From Marinobacter bohaiensis (GTDB taxonomy: Bacteria > Pseudomonadota > Gammaproteobacteria > Pseudomonadales > Oleiphilaceae), in NCBI RefSeq assembly GCF_003258515.1, contig NZ_QGEH01000001.1:1-64000 (forward strand): 64,000 bases of DNA, written 5' to 3'. Of this stretch, positions 19,051-28,174 are shown in pieces (position 1 is the first letter of the stretch; each line of letters starts with the position of its first letter). The position numbers and the translations under genes were made by a program. Below the pieces are notes generated by a model. It did no database searches. It was not told the DNA's origin and saw only the letters and a list, made by a program, of their open reading frames with translations.

Positions 19051-19463
19051 TGGGGATCGTTTACGTCTGTATCGCTCTGTGAGGTCCGCCGCCAGTGGGT
19101 GTTTATGCCCGCTGACTGGAGCTGGGTCAGGCCTGCGGTGAAGGTGCCCAGCGGGACGTCGCCTTCGGTTTCCAGGTTCACTTCGCGTTCGCCGGCGCGC
19201 AGCAGGGCTTCGGCCAGCGACGTCGCGCTCAGGGTGCGTTCATTCCACTGGATCCGGCCGTCGGCTTCCATAACCAGCTCCGGCAGGGGCTCGCCTTCTT
19301 CACCGCCGCCGCTGGTCCCGGTGCGGTTGTCCAGATCCAGGTGGCTGGTGGGCGCCAGGCGCGACGTCACCATAAAGAACACCAGCAGGATAAAGACAAC
19401 GTCGATCAACGGGGTCATCCGGATCGGCAGGCGCCGACGCGGACGGGGATCAACCAGCTGCAT
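19047..19463 (-). CDS. exbD: ExbD/TolR family protein (first copy)
   Basis: This 138-residue protein begins 'MQLVDPRPRRRLPIRMTPLIDVVFILLVFFMVTSRL'-like: a basic cytoplasmic end and a helix that carries the proton-path aspartate in 'PLIDVVFILLVFF', as in canonical ExbD. Its start lies 14 bp inside the end of exbB and its stop overlaps the next exbD. It keeps the aspartate clearly, whereas the second copy has Asn ('[13 protein letters not shown]'), so this is probably the proton-carrying subunit. Confidence 0.9.
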   Translation of the reverse strand: MQLVDPRPRRRLPIRMTPLIDVVFILLVFFMVTSRLAPTSHLDLDNRTGTSGGGEEGEPLPELVMEADGRIQWNERTLSATSLAEALLRAGEREVNLETEGDVPLGTFTAGLTQLQSAGINTHWRRTSQSDTDVNDPQ

Positions 19464-20226
19464 GGGCGAACCGCTTCTCCTCGCCGGCTTCCCTGAGTTC
19501 GACCTGCTCCTGCCTGGTTTCGCTCTGTACCTGCGGTTGAGGGGCCTGGTGCATGTCCTCGGTGACCGACAACACCCGCACCAGCAGGTCGTTCATGTGG
19601 CTGCTCAGGCGGCGCAGGCGGAACTCGATCCAGGCGGCCATGGCCGCCATGGGGATGGCGATGACCAGGCCCGCCGCGGTGGTCATCAGCGCCTGGTAAA
19701 TACCGCCACTGAGCTGGCTGGCACTGGCGCGCCCTTCCGTGGACGCCATGGTGCTGAAGGCCTCCATCATGCCCATCACCGTGCCCAACAGGCCCAGCAG
19801 GGGCGCCAGGGCGGCGATCACTTCAATAATCTTGAGAGGCGACTCGAACGGCTGCAGGGCGCGCTGGGCAAGGCGTGCGATATTTTCACGCTGCTGGGTT
19901 TCCGACGCGCTGCCCAGGGCGCCGCGCATGGCCGTTTCGACCAGGGCCGGCAGCGGGTTGAACCGGTTCAGGCCGGAGCGGGTGGCATGGATGTCGTCAG
20001 CCAGTTCCGGGGAGGGCGCGGATTCCCACTGATCGACTTCGGCGCGAATCCGGCGTGAGCTGCGCGGCGCAAACAAGGCGCCGACCAGTACGACGTAGAT
20101 GAAGGTCGCCAGGCCAATCAAGGCGAGGACCAGAAGCACGCCCATGACCGGGCCGCCGTAATCCAGGAGCTGACTGATGGGGCCAAACTGACCTGCGGCG
20201 CTGACAGTGGCGGATGATTCAGGCAC
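19450..20226 (-). CDS. exbB: ExbB/TolQ/MotA family proton channel protein
   Basis: This 258-residue inner membrane protein has three membrane helices: one near residues 20-45 and two in the 'PLLGLLGTVMGMMEAF' and 'GIYQALMTTAAGLVIAIPMAAMAAWIEF' regions, which are the ExbB/TolQ signature. It forms the pentameric core of the TonB motor. The start is GTG 20226 with a GGGAGAA site 8 nt upstream. It is the first gene of exbB-exbD-exbD-tonB, preceded by a Fur-like box at 20263, so iron-repressed expression is expected. Confidence 0.9.
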   Translation of the reverse strand: MPESSATVSAAGQFGPISQLLDYGGPVMGVLLVLALIGLATFIYVVLVGALFAPRSSRRIRAEVDQWESAPSPELADDIHATRSGLNRFNPLPALVETAMRGALGSASETQQRENIARLAQRALQPFESPLKIIEVIAALAPLLGLLGTVMGMMEAFSTMASTEGRASASQLSGGIYQALMTTAAGLVIAIPMAAMAAWIEFRLRRLSSHMNDLLVRVLSVTEDMHQAPQPQVQSETRQEQVELREAGEEKRFAHAAG

Positions 20227-20262
20227 GGTGGATTCTCCCGGGAATAAAAGCTGAAGTTCAAA

Positions 20263-20280
20263 TAATAACGATTCTTATTA
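20263..20280 (-). promoter_or_regulatory. Fur-box-like palindrome upstream of exbB
   Basis: TAATAA and TTATTA form a perfect inverted repeat with six bases between them (CGATTC). The surrounding AT-rich 19-mer resembles the Fur consensus GATAATGATAATCATTATC on the opposite strand. It lies 37-54 bp before the exbB start codon, where the promoter should be. Iron-dependent repression is the natural reading. Confidence 0.65.
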
Positions 20281-20434
20281 GACTACGCTACCTAAAGGAT
20301 ACAGGCAGGTCATGACGGGTCTGTTAGACTGGGTATCGAAGGTTAAGGGTCGGAGATAAGGCGAACCCGGCCCGGTGATGCCCGTTCGCCGGCCGTGCCG
20401 GCGGATGACGACAGCAGTAGGTGGAGGTACATCA

Positions 20435-22807
20435 TTGATTGACAGGATTCGACGCTGGTTCGATAGCCTTAAGAACCGGGCCGTCGTCATGGTCGTCCTG
20501 CTTGTCGTCCTGATCACCGTAACCGCGACGGTGATCGCCGTCTCCCTTGGCCAGTCGGAACTTGAAGCCCAGGCCCGCAACCAGCTACAGACCCACGCGA
20601 TGATCATTGCCGACGACGTGGACGAGAAGCTGGCCGAGCGCTTTGATGCCATCACCCGGGTGGCCGCCGGGCTCACCATGTACGAAGAGGCGCTTTTCAG
20701 CCGTGCCCAGGTGATCCTGAACCGCCAGACGGCCCTCAACTCGCTGTTTCACCGACTCTATCTCATCAATCACCAAGGCCATGTCCAGGCCGTGCTGCCT
20801 GAGGACAAGCCCGCGCGCGGTATCGATGTGTCGGATCGTCCCTACTATCGCCAGACCCTCCAGCAGATGACCACCCTGATCTCGAAGCCGATCTTCTCTC
20901 GCGACGAGGGCGAGCCGGTGGTGGTGGTAACGGCACCGATCTTCGATCACAGCCAGCGCCTGATCGGTATCCTGGCCGGGTCGATCAAGCTGAGCGAAGA
21001 CAGTTTCCTGGGGGCCCTGGCTGATCTCAGTATTGGCCAGACCGGTTTTGTGGCGATGGGCACCCGCTCCGGGGTGATCCTGGTGGAGCCGTTCGATTAT
21101 CCGGACCTGGGACGCCTGAACGACAACAGCCCCCTGCACCAGGCCGCGCGACGGGGAGAGGAAGGTGTGACCGTGGTGCCCATGAATAGCGGTGGCAAAC
21201 GGGTGGTGGCGTACCGGCAGCTGAACCAGGCGCCCTGGTTCGTGACCGTGTCGTTGCCCACGCGGGAGGCGTTCGAACCCATCCGCACCCTGACCAACGT
21301 CATGGGATGGGCGGCGCTGATACTGCTGATTCTGTTTATCCCCCTGTCGCTGCGGATGTTCAGTGACCTCCTGTATCCGCTGCAGCGCCTGGCGGTGCAG
21401 ATCCGGGCGTTGCACGAGGGGCGTCAGGAGCGCCCGGAGCCGGTGGGCGGCGGGCGCGAGATCCGCGAGCTGGAGCGCACCTTTGCCGAGGTGCGGGAGG
21501 AACGCCAGGCGGCCCGCCAGGAGCTGGAGCAGAAGGAGGCTTATTTCCGCTCCCTGTCCGAGCGCGCCCCCATCGGCATCATCCAGACCGACGTGCTGGG
21601 CCGGATCGAGTTCGCCAACCCGGCGTTCGAGGCGATTGTCGGCCAGCCGCTGGCGCGCATCCGCAACCAGCCGTTCCTGCCGTTTATCTACCGGCCGGAC
21701 CAGGAGCAGGCCCGTATCGAGTGGGAACGGGTGCAGCGCCAGGGGGAAGTGGCCCGCGGCGAGCAACGGCTCTACGATCCCCGCACCGAACGCATTATCT
21801 GGATCTCCTACATGCTGGCCCCGATCCAGACGCCGGACCGGGCGCTGGGGACCGTGTGTGTGGCCCGGGACATCACCCACGAGCTGGAAATCGAGGCCGA
21901 GTTGCGCGGCGCCCGGGCCCGGGCGGAACGCATCCTGGAAGTCCTCGATGAAGGCGTGGTGATGACCGATAATCATGGTTTCATCAGTTTCGCCAACCCC
22001 ACGTCCTGGCCGTTCCTGGGCAGCCAGAGCACGGTGGTCGGCTTCAATCTGTTCGACCTGGTCCGGGTGACCATCGATGGCAGCGACTGGACCTTCGACG
22101 ACTTCCGCTGCCATCCCCAGGTCAACGAGCTGGACGCGGTCATGACCAACCGCCAGGGCCAGCCGTTCGAGGTGGAGCTGACCATGTTGCGGCTGGACGG
22201 CGAGCAGGCCGAGCAGTTCGTTTTCGTCATGCGCGACGACAGTGAACGCCGCCGCCAGGAAGAGCGGCTGTCCTGGGAAGCCAGTCACGACCCGCTGACC
22301 CGCCTGTCCAACCGGCGTGGATTCAACTCGGCGCTCGCCAGCCTGCTGCAGCAGGAAACCCGGGAAGGCAATCCGTCGGTGGTGATGATGATCGACCTGG
22401 ACCACTTCAAGCCGGTCAACGACAACGGCGGCCACCTGCTGGGGGACGAGCTGCTGCGCCACATCGCCGATATCCTGCGCAGCCGGGTGCGCCAGTCCGA
22501 CATGGTGGCGCGGCTGGGCGGCGATGAGTTCGGTGTGATCCTTCCTGCCTGCGGCGTGGCGCGCGCGCGGGATATTGCCGAAGCCCTGCGGGTGGGGATC
22601 GAGCGACTCATCCTGGAGGACAACGAGCGCCAGTACGGCGTGACGGCCAGCATTGGCCTCACCGCCATCACGCCTGCCGATGTCGTGGCCAAGGATGTGG
22701 TGGCCCGCGCGGATGAAGCCGCCTACGCCGCCAAGGCGCAGGGGCGCAACCGGGTCATCGTATTCGGCGAGCACGATCAGGCCTCCGAGCCGCTGATCCG
22801 CCTCTAG
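20435..22807 (+). CDS. Membrane diguanylate cyclase with Cache sensor, PAS domains and GGDEF
   Basis: This protein of about 790 residues makes the second messenger cyclic di-GMP. Order of parts: membrane helix near residues 17-38, a periplasmic dCache-type sensor (~40-270, with 'DRPYYRQTL' and 'ISKPIFSRDEGEPVVVVTAPI'), a second helix (~290-312), two PAS-like domains (~380-495 and ~505-620) and a GGDEF domain. The active site LGGDEFG is near residue 694 and the inhibitory I-site RQSD lies five residues before it. The likely start is TTG 20435, 6 nt after a GGAGGT site; ATGs at 20375 and 20405 lack one. It diverges from the exbB operon. The ligand of the Cache domain is unknown. Confidence 0.9.
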   Translation: MIDRIRRWFDSLKNRAVVMVVLLVVLITVTATVIAVSLGQSELEAQARNQLQTHAMIIADDVDEKLAERFDAITRVAAGLTMYEEALFSRAQVILNRQTALNSLFHRLYLINHQGHVQAVLPEDKPARGIDVSDRPYYRQTLQQMTTLISKPIFSRDEGEPVVVVTAPIFDHSQRLIGILAGSIKLSEDSFLGALADLSIGQTGFVAMGTRSGVILVEPFDYPDLGRLNDNSPLHQAARRGEEGVTVVPMNSGGKRVVAYRQLNQAPWFVTVSLPTREAFEPIRTLTNVMGWAALILLILFIPLSLRMFSDLLYPLQRLAVQIRALHEGRQERPEPVGGGREIRELERTFAEVREERQAARQELEQKEAYFRSLSERAPIGIIQTDVLGRIEFANPAFEAIVGQPLARIRNQPFLPFIYRPDQEQARIEWERVQRQGEVARGEQRLYDPRTERIIWISYMLAPIQTPDRALGTVCVARDITHELEIEAELRGARARAERILEVLDEGVVMTDNHGFISFANPTSWPFLGSQSTVVGFNLFDLVRVTIDGSDWTFDDFRCHPQVNELDAVMTNRQGQPFEVELTMLRLDGEQAEQFVFVMRDDSERRRQEERLSWEASHDPLTRLSNRRGFNSALASLLQQETREGNPSVVMMIDLDHFKPVNDNGGHLLGDELLRHIADILRSRVRQSDMVARLGGDEFGVILPACGVARARDIAEALRVGIERLILEDNERQYGVTASIGLTAITPADVVAKDVVARADEAAYAAKAQGRNRVIVFGEHDQASEPLIRL

Positions 22808-22860
22808 CGTTCACGTTGGGCAGGCGGCCGAACTTCCCCAGAACCCGATCGAAAAGGTGA

Positions 22861-23760
22861 TTGATGTCAGAACAGGCCCTCCGATTGCGAGGCTTTATGA
22901 TCGTCGGGCTGGGCGTGCTGCTGCTCTCGCCCGACGCGCTGCTGGTCAAATCCACCAGTGTGTCGTCGGAGGTGTTCCTGTTCTGGCGTGGCCTGCTGCT
23001 GGCGCTCAGTTTTGCGGTGATCCACAGCGTTCGCTACGGCCGGGAGCTGTTGCCCGCCATGCGCGCCTGCGGCCGGCGCGGGTTCTACTGCGGCCTGGCC
23101 TTCGCCGGCAGTACCCTGGGCTTCGTGACCGGTATGAAACACACCGCCGCCGGCAACGTGCTGGTGATTCTCAACACCGCGCCGGTCATCGCCGCGCTGC
23201 TGGCCTGGCTGATCTGGCGCGAGCGTCTGCCGCTGCGCACCTGGGTGCTGATCCTGGTGTGCGTGTCCGGGGCCACCCTGATGGCGCTGGGAGAGATGGG
23301 CAAGGGCCAGCCGCTGGGGCTGCTGATGGCGGGGTTGGCGGCGTTTTCACTGGCTTCCAACCTGGCGGTGGCCCGCTCGCGACCGCAGGCGGACATGAGT
23401 CTGATGCTGATTTTCGGTGCCTTGCTGATCTGCGGGGCCGCGGCGCTGTTCGGCGGCATGCAGTGGCCCGGTTGGCCGGACTTCGGGTTCATCGTCCTGC
23501 TGTGCATCGGTTTCCTGCCCGCGGCCAGCATTCTGATCCAGACCGGGCCGCGTTATCTGCCGGCGGCTGAAGTCAGCCTGTTCCTGCTGCTGGAGACGGT
23601 GATTGGCTCGCTGCTGGTGTGGCTATTCCTCGATGAATTGCCCGGCCCGCTGGCCTTCGCCGGCGGCGCCATCATCCTCTCCGCCCTGGCCATCAACGGT
23701 GTTATCGAGCGGCGTCGCCAGCGCCGGGTGGCGACCCTGGCCACGACCGACCTCAGCTGA
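22861..23760 (+). CDS. EamA/DMT-superfamily transporter
   Basis: This 299-residue protein has about ten hydrophobic helices in two EamA repeats, ending in a basic tail ('RRRQRRVATL'). Typical segments are 'FWRGLLLALSFAVIH', 'VLVILNTAPVIAALLAWLIWRERL' and 'SLFLLLETVIGSLLVWLFLDE'; the glutamate-rich loop motifs belong to the RhaT/YdcZ-like drug/metabolite group. Substrates of this superfamily cannot be predicted from sequence. It converges with the TSUP gene, sharing 8 bp at the stops. Confidence 0.85.
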   Translation: MMSEQALRLRGFMIVGLGVLLLSPDALLVKSTSVSSEVFLFWRGLLLALSFAVIHSVRYGRELLPAMRACGRRGFYCGLAFAGSTLGFVTGMKHTAAGNVLVILNTAPVIAALLAWLIWRERLPLRTWVLILVCVSGATLMALGEMGKGQPLGLLMAGLAAFSLASNLAVARSRPQADMSLMLIFGALLICGAAALFGGMQWPGWPDFGFIVLLCIGFLPAASILIQTGPRYLPAAEVSLFLLLETVIGSLLVWLFLDELPGPLAFAGGAIILSALAINGVIERRRQRRVATLATTDLS

Positions 23761-24520
23761 TCCAGCCGGCGGTTTGCGCCGCCTGCCACAGCAGGCGCAG
23801 GGCCAGTGCCGTCAGCAGCAGGTTGAAGAAGAACTGGAAACGGCGGTTGCTCAGCCGCTGCAGCACGTGCAGGCCCAGCCAGGTCCCCACGAACCCGCAC
23901 AGGATCATGCCCAGGATGAACGGCAGCCACTCGCCCAGGGCGAAGCCGGCCAGGCCGAACACCACTGCCTTGGCCGTGTGCTGCAGCGTCATGGCGGAGG
24001 CGAAGGTGGACACCGTGCGGAAGCGGTCGCCGTGCACCTGCTTGACGAAGGCTCCGACCAAAGGCCCGGTGGCGCCCACAAACAGGGTCAGGAAGGTGGT
24101 TGCCACCGCTGCGGCGAAGGTGCCCGCCGGCCCCAGGATGGCCCGGGGCAGCGCCGGCCCCCAGCACAGGTAGAGAATGAACAGGGCGATGGTCAGTTCC
24201 CAGATCGCCGGCGGCAGGTGCACCAGTACCAGCGCCCCGAGGCCGGCGCCCAGCAACACGCCGGGGAGGAAGGCCAGGATCAGCTTCCAGTCGATATGGC
24301 GCCAGGTCAGGCTGGCGCGGCCCGCGTTGGAGCCCAACTGGATCAGCCCGTGCACCGGGATGATGGCGGCGGGCGGCAACCATAGCGCCATCAGGGCCAG
24401 CAGCATGGCGCCGCCGCCGGCACCGAGGCTGGCGGTGATCATGGAGGTCACGGCGGAGGTGGCGAACAGGGCGAGCGCCAGGGGCAGGCTCAGGGCATCG
24501 GGCAGGGACAGCAGCTCCAA
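23753..24520 (-). CDS. TSUP family permease (TauE/SafE, sulfite exporter-like)
   Basis: This 255-residue membrane protein has about eight helices in two homologous halves, with glycine-rich segments 'ITASLGAGGGAMLLALMALWLPPAAIIPVHGLIQLGSN' type near the N-terminus and 'GATGPLVGAFVKQ' in the second half. That is the TauE/SafE (DUF81) pattern, a family linked to export of sulfite, sulfoacetate or similar organic anions. It ends overlapping the convergent EamA gene. The gene context does not reveal the substrate. Confidence 0.85.
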   Translation of the reverse strand: MELLSLPDALSLPLALALFATSAVTSMITASLGAGGGAMLLALMALWLPPAAIIPVHGLIQLGSNAGRASLTWRHIDWKLILAFLPGVLLGAGLGALVLVHLPPAIWELTIALFILYLCWGPALPRAILGPAGTFAAAVATTFLTLFVGATGPLVGAFVKQVHGDRFRTVSTFASAMTLQHTAKAVVFGLAGFALGEWLPFILGMILCGFVGTWLGLHVLQRLSNRRFQFFFNLLLTALALRLLWQAAQTAGWIS

Positions 24521-24566
24521 ACGGTCACTCCTGGTATCGGTTGTTTCGGATCAATACGCGCCCGGG

Positions 24567-25673
24567 TTACGGTGCATCGGCACAGAGCGTGTCGTCGGCC
24601 ATGCGCGGCAGCCGGCACAGGGCTTCGCCGGCCAGCTCCACGTCCGCCACATAATACAGGGACGACAGCCCCAGACGATTGCGCCCCAGGTTGTGGTAGA
24701 CCAGCCCGAAGGCGATGTCGCCGGCACTGAAGCGTTCCGGATGATCGGCGAAATAGGCGGCTGGCTGGGCCAGTTCCTCATCTTCCAGCAGCGTCAGCAC
24801 GCGCGCGGCACCGCCATGATACGCCTGCACCAGCAGCAGCGTGAACAGCCGGTCGCGTTTGGCCGGCGGCAGCTTGCCGAAGCGTGCTTCGAACGCCGGG
24901 CGCAGGTTGCGGGCGTTCTGGCTGGTCAGACGCATGGCGCAGTCCAGTTGCGCCAGCCGGTGCCAGTAGTTGCCTGGACTGATACCGCAATCGTCCAGCA
25001 CCATGTCCGACAGCTGCATGATGCCACGGGCATTGGCCGCGGAATGGGCCTTGCGCTGGCCGCCGCTCTCGATCAGCAACTGACCCGCCAGATAGCGCGG
25101 CATTTCCGCCGGCAGGTTGAGTCGCTGCTGGTTGTTGCGGGTGTCGTAGATATAGCGCAGGGCGGCGTGCAGCGATTTCGGATCGTCGGCGGAGGCGAAG
25201 GTGAGGTCGTCCCAGTCGCCCCAGATACGGTCCGCCGGCAGGCTGCCCACATAGCGTGCCAGGGCGTCATCCATGTTGACGTGGGGCTGGTCGCAGGCCA
25301 GGGCGAACGGGTAACCGGTGGTCTGCGGGTCGCCCGCCACCCAGTAGTCCGCGCGGCCGTTGGCCGCCATGCGTTGGCGGGTGTCGTTGAGCTTCCGCTG
25401 GGTGCCCTGCCGGGTGGGGGCATTGTTCATGTAGCCGAGGAACTGGCCGCGCCGGTCGAAGAGGATGTGGCGCTCGATCTCGCTGCAGTAGCCGCTGCTG
25501 TCCAGGATCCAGCGTCGGATGGTGAGGATGTTGCTGTAGACCCCCTGGCTTTCCCAGTAGGGGGATTCGCGGATCACCGAGGTCCAGTCCTTCAGTTTCT
25601 CCGCGGCGGCCGGGCTGGCACCGAGGGCAAGCAGGGGCAGCAACAGCAGGCAACGGGCTGTCCGCAGGGGCAT
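24567..25673 (-). CDS. Exported lytic transglycosylase (SLT domain)
   Basis: This 368-residue exported protein (signal peptide 'MPLRTARCLLLLPLLALGASPAAA') probably cuts the glycan strands of peptidoglycan. The catalytic SLT core is in 'LAGQLLIESGGQRKAHSAANARGIMQLSDM': the glutamate in L-I-E-S, the G-x-x-x-x-S turn and the A-x-G-I-M-Q-L helix are the family's defining elements. About 190 residues of unfamiliar sequence precede the SLT domain. ATG 25673 follows a CGGAG site; the TTG at 25688 is unlikely. It stands alone between convergent and divergent neighbours, and no partner was recognised. Confidence 0.85.
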   Translation of the reverse strand: MPLRTARCLLLLPLLALGASPAAAEKLKDWTSVIRESPYWESQGVYSNILTIRRWILDSSGYCSEIERHILFDRRGQFLGYMNNAPTRQGTQRKLNDTRQRMAANGRADYWVAGDPQTTGYPFALACDQPHVNMDDALARYVGSLPADRIWGDWDDLTFASADDPKSLHAALRYIYDTRNNQQRLNLPAEMPRYLAGQLLIESGGQRKAHSAANARGIMQLSDMVLDDCGISPGNYWHRLAQLDCAMRLTSQNARNLRPAFEARFGKLPPAKRDRLFTLLLVQAYHGGAARVLTLLEDEELAQPAAYFADHPERFSAGDIAFGLVYHNLGRNRLGLSSLYYVADVELAGEALCRLPRMADDTLCADAP

Positions 25674-25844
25674 GGTGAATCTCCGCAAAGGGCCGGTTAT
25701 TGGCGGTGAATGCTCCAGAGTTTGGCGAGCGGTGCGGTTCCCTGCAACTGTCTTCGATTGCGCGCGGTCGTGAAACCGCGCAGGCCTGTAGGACGTATGA
25801 TGGAGACCTGAGAAAGCCTGCAGGGCGAAAGGGAGGAAGGTGCC

Positions 25845-26384
25845 ATGGCTTGTCGTCTGTTCCTGGGAGCGGTGATCGCGGCCGCGTCATTCACCGTCGA
25901 TGCCGCCTGTCCGGAGTGGCTGGACCATTCCGTCAACCGACTGCGGTCCACCGAGACGGTCAATTTCTGCGATCTGCAGGACGGCCGCCCCATGCTGATC
26001 GTCAATACCGCCAGTTTCTGTGGCTATACCGGCCAGTTCCGCGAGCTGGAGACGGTCTACCAGACCTATCGCGAACAGGGCTTCACGGTGGTCGGCGTGC
26101 CGTCCAACGATTTCCGCCAGGAAGCCTCCGACCCCTCCAAGACCGCCGAAGTCTGTTTCGTCGACTACGGCGTTACCTTCACTATGACCGCGCCCCAGGC
26201 CGTGAAGGGGGAGGGCGCCCATCCGGTGTTTCGGGCCCTGGCCGAACGGAGTGGCGCTGAGCCGGGCTGGAATTTCAACAAGTACCTGGTCAGCGGCGAT
26301 GGCGACCGGGTCTGGCATTTTCCCAGCCGCACATTGCCGGATGGGCCGGAAATCACCGCTCAGGTTGAGGCCCTTCTTAAATAA
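25845..26384 (+). CDS. Exported glutathione-peroxidase family thiol peroxidase
   Basis: This 179-residue protein has a signal peptide (cleavage near residue 20, 'FTVDA') and the glutathione peroxidase fold. The catalytic cysteine is C59 in 'LIVNTASFCGYTGQF', with Gln, 'VVGVPSNDFRQE' and 'WNFNKYLV' supplying the remaining catalytic Gln, Trp and Asn. It is a Cys-type (not selenocysteine) enzyme and, being exported, probably uses thioredoxin-like or other periplasmic reductants rather than glutathione. It precedes the amidase by 78 bp, but there is no sign that they work together. Confidence 0.88.
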   Translation: MACRLFLGAVIAAASFTVDAACPEWLDHSVNRLRSTETVNFCDLQDGRPMLIVNTASFCGYTGQFRELETVYQTYREQGFTVVGVPSNDFRQEASDPSKTAEVCFVDYGVTFTMTAPQAVKGEGAHPVFRALAERSGAEPGWNFNKYLVSGDGDRVWHFPSRTLPDGPEITAQVEALLK

Positions 26385-26462
26385 GCTGAACGCAGTGTCA
26401 TTTGTTTGGACCCCCGGGTATGCTGATGTCGAATCCGCTGCGAATGAACCAAACGCCTATCC

Positions 26463-27971
26463 ATGAAAGTCAGCGATTACTTGCAGTTCGACGCCGTCGG
26501 ACTGGCGGATCTGGTGCGCCGCAAGAAAGTCACCGCCCGCGAGGTCTTGAACGCCGCGATCCAGCGCGCCGAGACCGTCAATCCGGCCATCAACGCCATC
26601 TGCCTGCCGCAGTTCAGCGATGCCATGAAAGCGTCGGTGCCGGAGGGTGGGGCGTTTGCCGGTGTGCCTTTCCTGCTCAAGGATCTGGCCCAGGAGCAGG
26701 CGGGCAAACCCTGCAGCTACGGCAGTCGCGCCCTGCGCGATCAGGTACCGGAGCAGGATTCGGCCTATGTGCGGCGTGCCAAGGCGGCGGGGCTGGTCAT
26801 CATGGGGCGCACGGCGACGCCCGAGCTGGGCCTGAAGGCGGTCACCGAGTCGCGCCTCTGGGGGGCGACCCGTAACCCCTGGGATCTTCGGCTGACGCCG
26901 GGCGGCTCCAGCGGCGGCTCCGGCGCGGCGGTGGCGGCGGGTATTGTCCCCATGGCCGGGGCCAATGACGGCGGCGGCTCGATCCGCATCCCCGCCGCCT
27001 ACAACGGCCTGTTCGGTCTCAAACCGTCGCGCGGCCGGGTCTCTGCGGGTCCGGGCATGGGCGAGCACTGGAATGGCGCTTCCACCGATCTGGTGGTCAG
27101 CCGCAGCGTGCGGGACAGTGCGGTGATGCTGGACTGCCTGGCGGGCGCCGAGCCCGGCGACCCCTTCCGGATTCCTCCGCCTGAATGGCCGTATGCCGAC
27201 TGCGTTCGGCAGGCGCCGAGACCGCTGCGCATTGGTGTGTTCACCGAGTCGCCCTATGGCAGCGACGTCGCGCCGGAGTGCGTCGAGGCGGTGGAAGCGA
27301 CGGCCCGCACCCTGCTGGAACTGGGGCATCACGTGGAATACGCCCGCCCCGGGGTCGATGGCCGCGACCTGGCGCGCAGCTATCTGGGGCAGTATTTCGG
27401 GGAGGTCTCGGCCATGATGGACCAGGCCCGGGAACAGTACGGCGCCCGCGACCGGGATTTCGAGCTGGAAACCCGACTGCTGGGCATGCTCGGCCGGACC
27501 CTGCCGGTGCCGGAATACGTCCGCCTGCGCCAGCAATGGAACGATTTTGCCCGCGCCCTGGGGGCGTTCTTCGAAGGTTTCGATCTCTACCTGTGCCCCA
27601 CCACCGGCCAGATGCCGGCCCGCATTGGCGAGCTGGACACACCGGGCCACTTGCAGGCGGCCAGTCGCCTGATGCTGTTGCTTCGGGCCGGCCGCCTGGT
27701 GCACCGCAGCGGGATGGTCGACGACCTGGCGATGGAGAGCCTGGCGCGTACGCCGTTCACCCAGTTGGCCAACCTGACGGGCACGCCGGCGATGTCGATG
27801 CCCCTGCACTGGACCGCCGAGGGCTTGCCGGTGGGCGTGCATTTCGGGGCCGCGCACGGGGGCGAGGGCGTATTGTTCGGGCTGGCCGGTCAACTGGAAG
27901 CGGCGTTGCCCTGGTGGCATCACTACGAGCGCCTGGCGGAATTGGGGCGTGGTGAACGCGCGGCCGGGTAA
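26463..27971 (+). CDS. Amidase signature family hydrolase
   Basis: This 502-residue enzyme has the Ser-cisSer-Lys triad of the amidase family: K73 in 'FLLKDLA', S149 in '[15 protein letters not shown]' and S173 in '[20 protein letters not shown]', with the usual 24-residue spacing between the serines. Such enzymes hydrolyse amides of many kinds (6-aminohexanoate cyclic dimer, aryl acylamides, indoleacetamide). The absence of gatB and gatC next to it and the divergent C-terminal half argue against GatA. The start ATG is preceded only by a weak site. Substrate unknown. Confidence 0.9.
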   Translation: MKVSDYLQFDAVGLADLVRRKKVTAREVLNAAIQRAETVNPAINAICLPQFSDAMKASVPEGGAFAGVPFLLKDLAQEQAGKPCSYGSRALRDQVPEQDSAYVRRAKAAGLVIMGRTATPELGLKAVTESRLWGATRNPWDLRLTPGGSSGGSGAAVAAGIVPMAGANDGGGSIRIPAAYNGLFGLKPSRGRVSAGPGMGEHWNGASTDLVVSRSVRDSAVMLDCLAGAEPGDPFRIPPPEWPYADCVRQAPRPLRIGVFTESPYGSDVAPECVEAVEATARTLLELGHHVEYARPGVDGRDLARSYLGQYFGEVSAMMDQAREQYGARDRDFELETRLLGMLGRTLPVPEYVRLRQQWNDFARALGAFFEGFDLYLCPTTGQMPARIGELDTPGHLQAASRLMLLLRAGRLVHRSGMVDDLAMESLARTPFTQLANLTGTPAMSMPLHWTAEGLPVGVHFGAAHGGEGVLFGLAGQLEAALPWWHHYERLAELGRGERAAG

Positions 27972-28016
27972 AGAATGACCGCCGTGGGGTTGTGATCCGG
28001 TCCATGCGTCTCCACG

Positions 28017-28045
28017 TTTAACCTTTTGCGGAGACACGCTATGCT
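28017..28045 (+). promoter_or_regulatory. Candidate sigma-70 promoter for the gene at 28175
   Basis: TTTAAC (28017-28022) and TATGCT (28040-28045) are separated by exactly 17 bp. The -10 matches 4 of 6 consensus bases and the -35 3 of 6. A small inverted repeat (GTCTCC and GGAGAC) surrounds the -35 and could be an operator. This is only a pattern match. Confidence 0.35.
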
Positions 28046-28174
28046 GTAGTTGGGAGTTGCCCGACTTCCATGGCGATCACTGAATAGACGACCTGTCTGC
28101 CGTGAGTGCGCCGGACAGGCGGTTTTGTCCAGTGTCTCCCCCTTCCCTGATGGCACCGAGGAGGCGAGCGTACC

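Noticed and set aside
20585-22774. 729-codon open frame on the minus strand opposite the diguanylate cyclase gene
   Set aside because: It is a shadow of the GC-rich cyclase gene: the plus strand has clear PAS/GGDEF motifs, while the minus translation is a low-complexity mix rich in Arg, Gly, His and Gln.
26457-28037. 526-codon open frame on the minus strand opposite the amidase gene
   Set aside because: The amidase triad is complete on the plus strand; the antisense frame has no recognisable domain.
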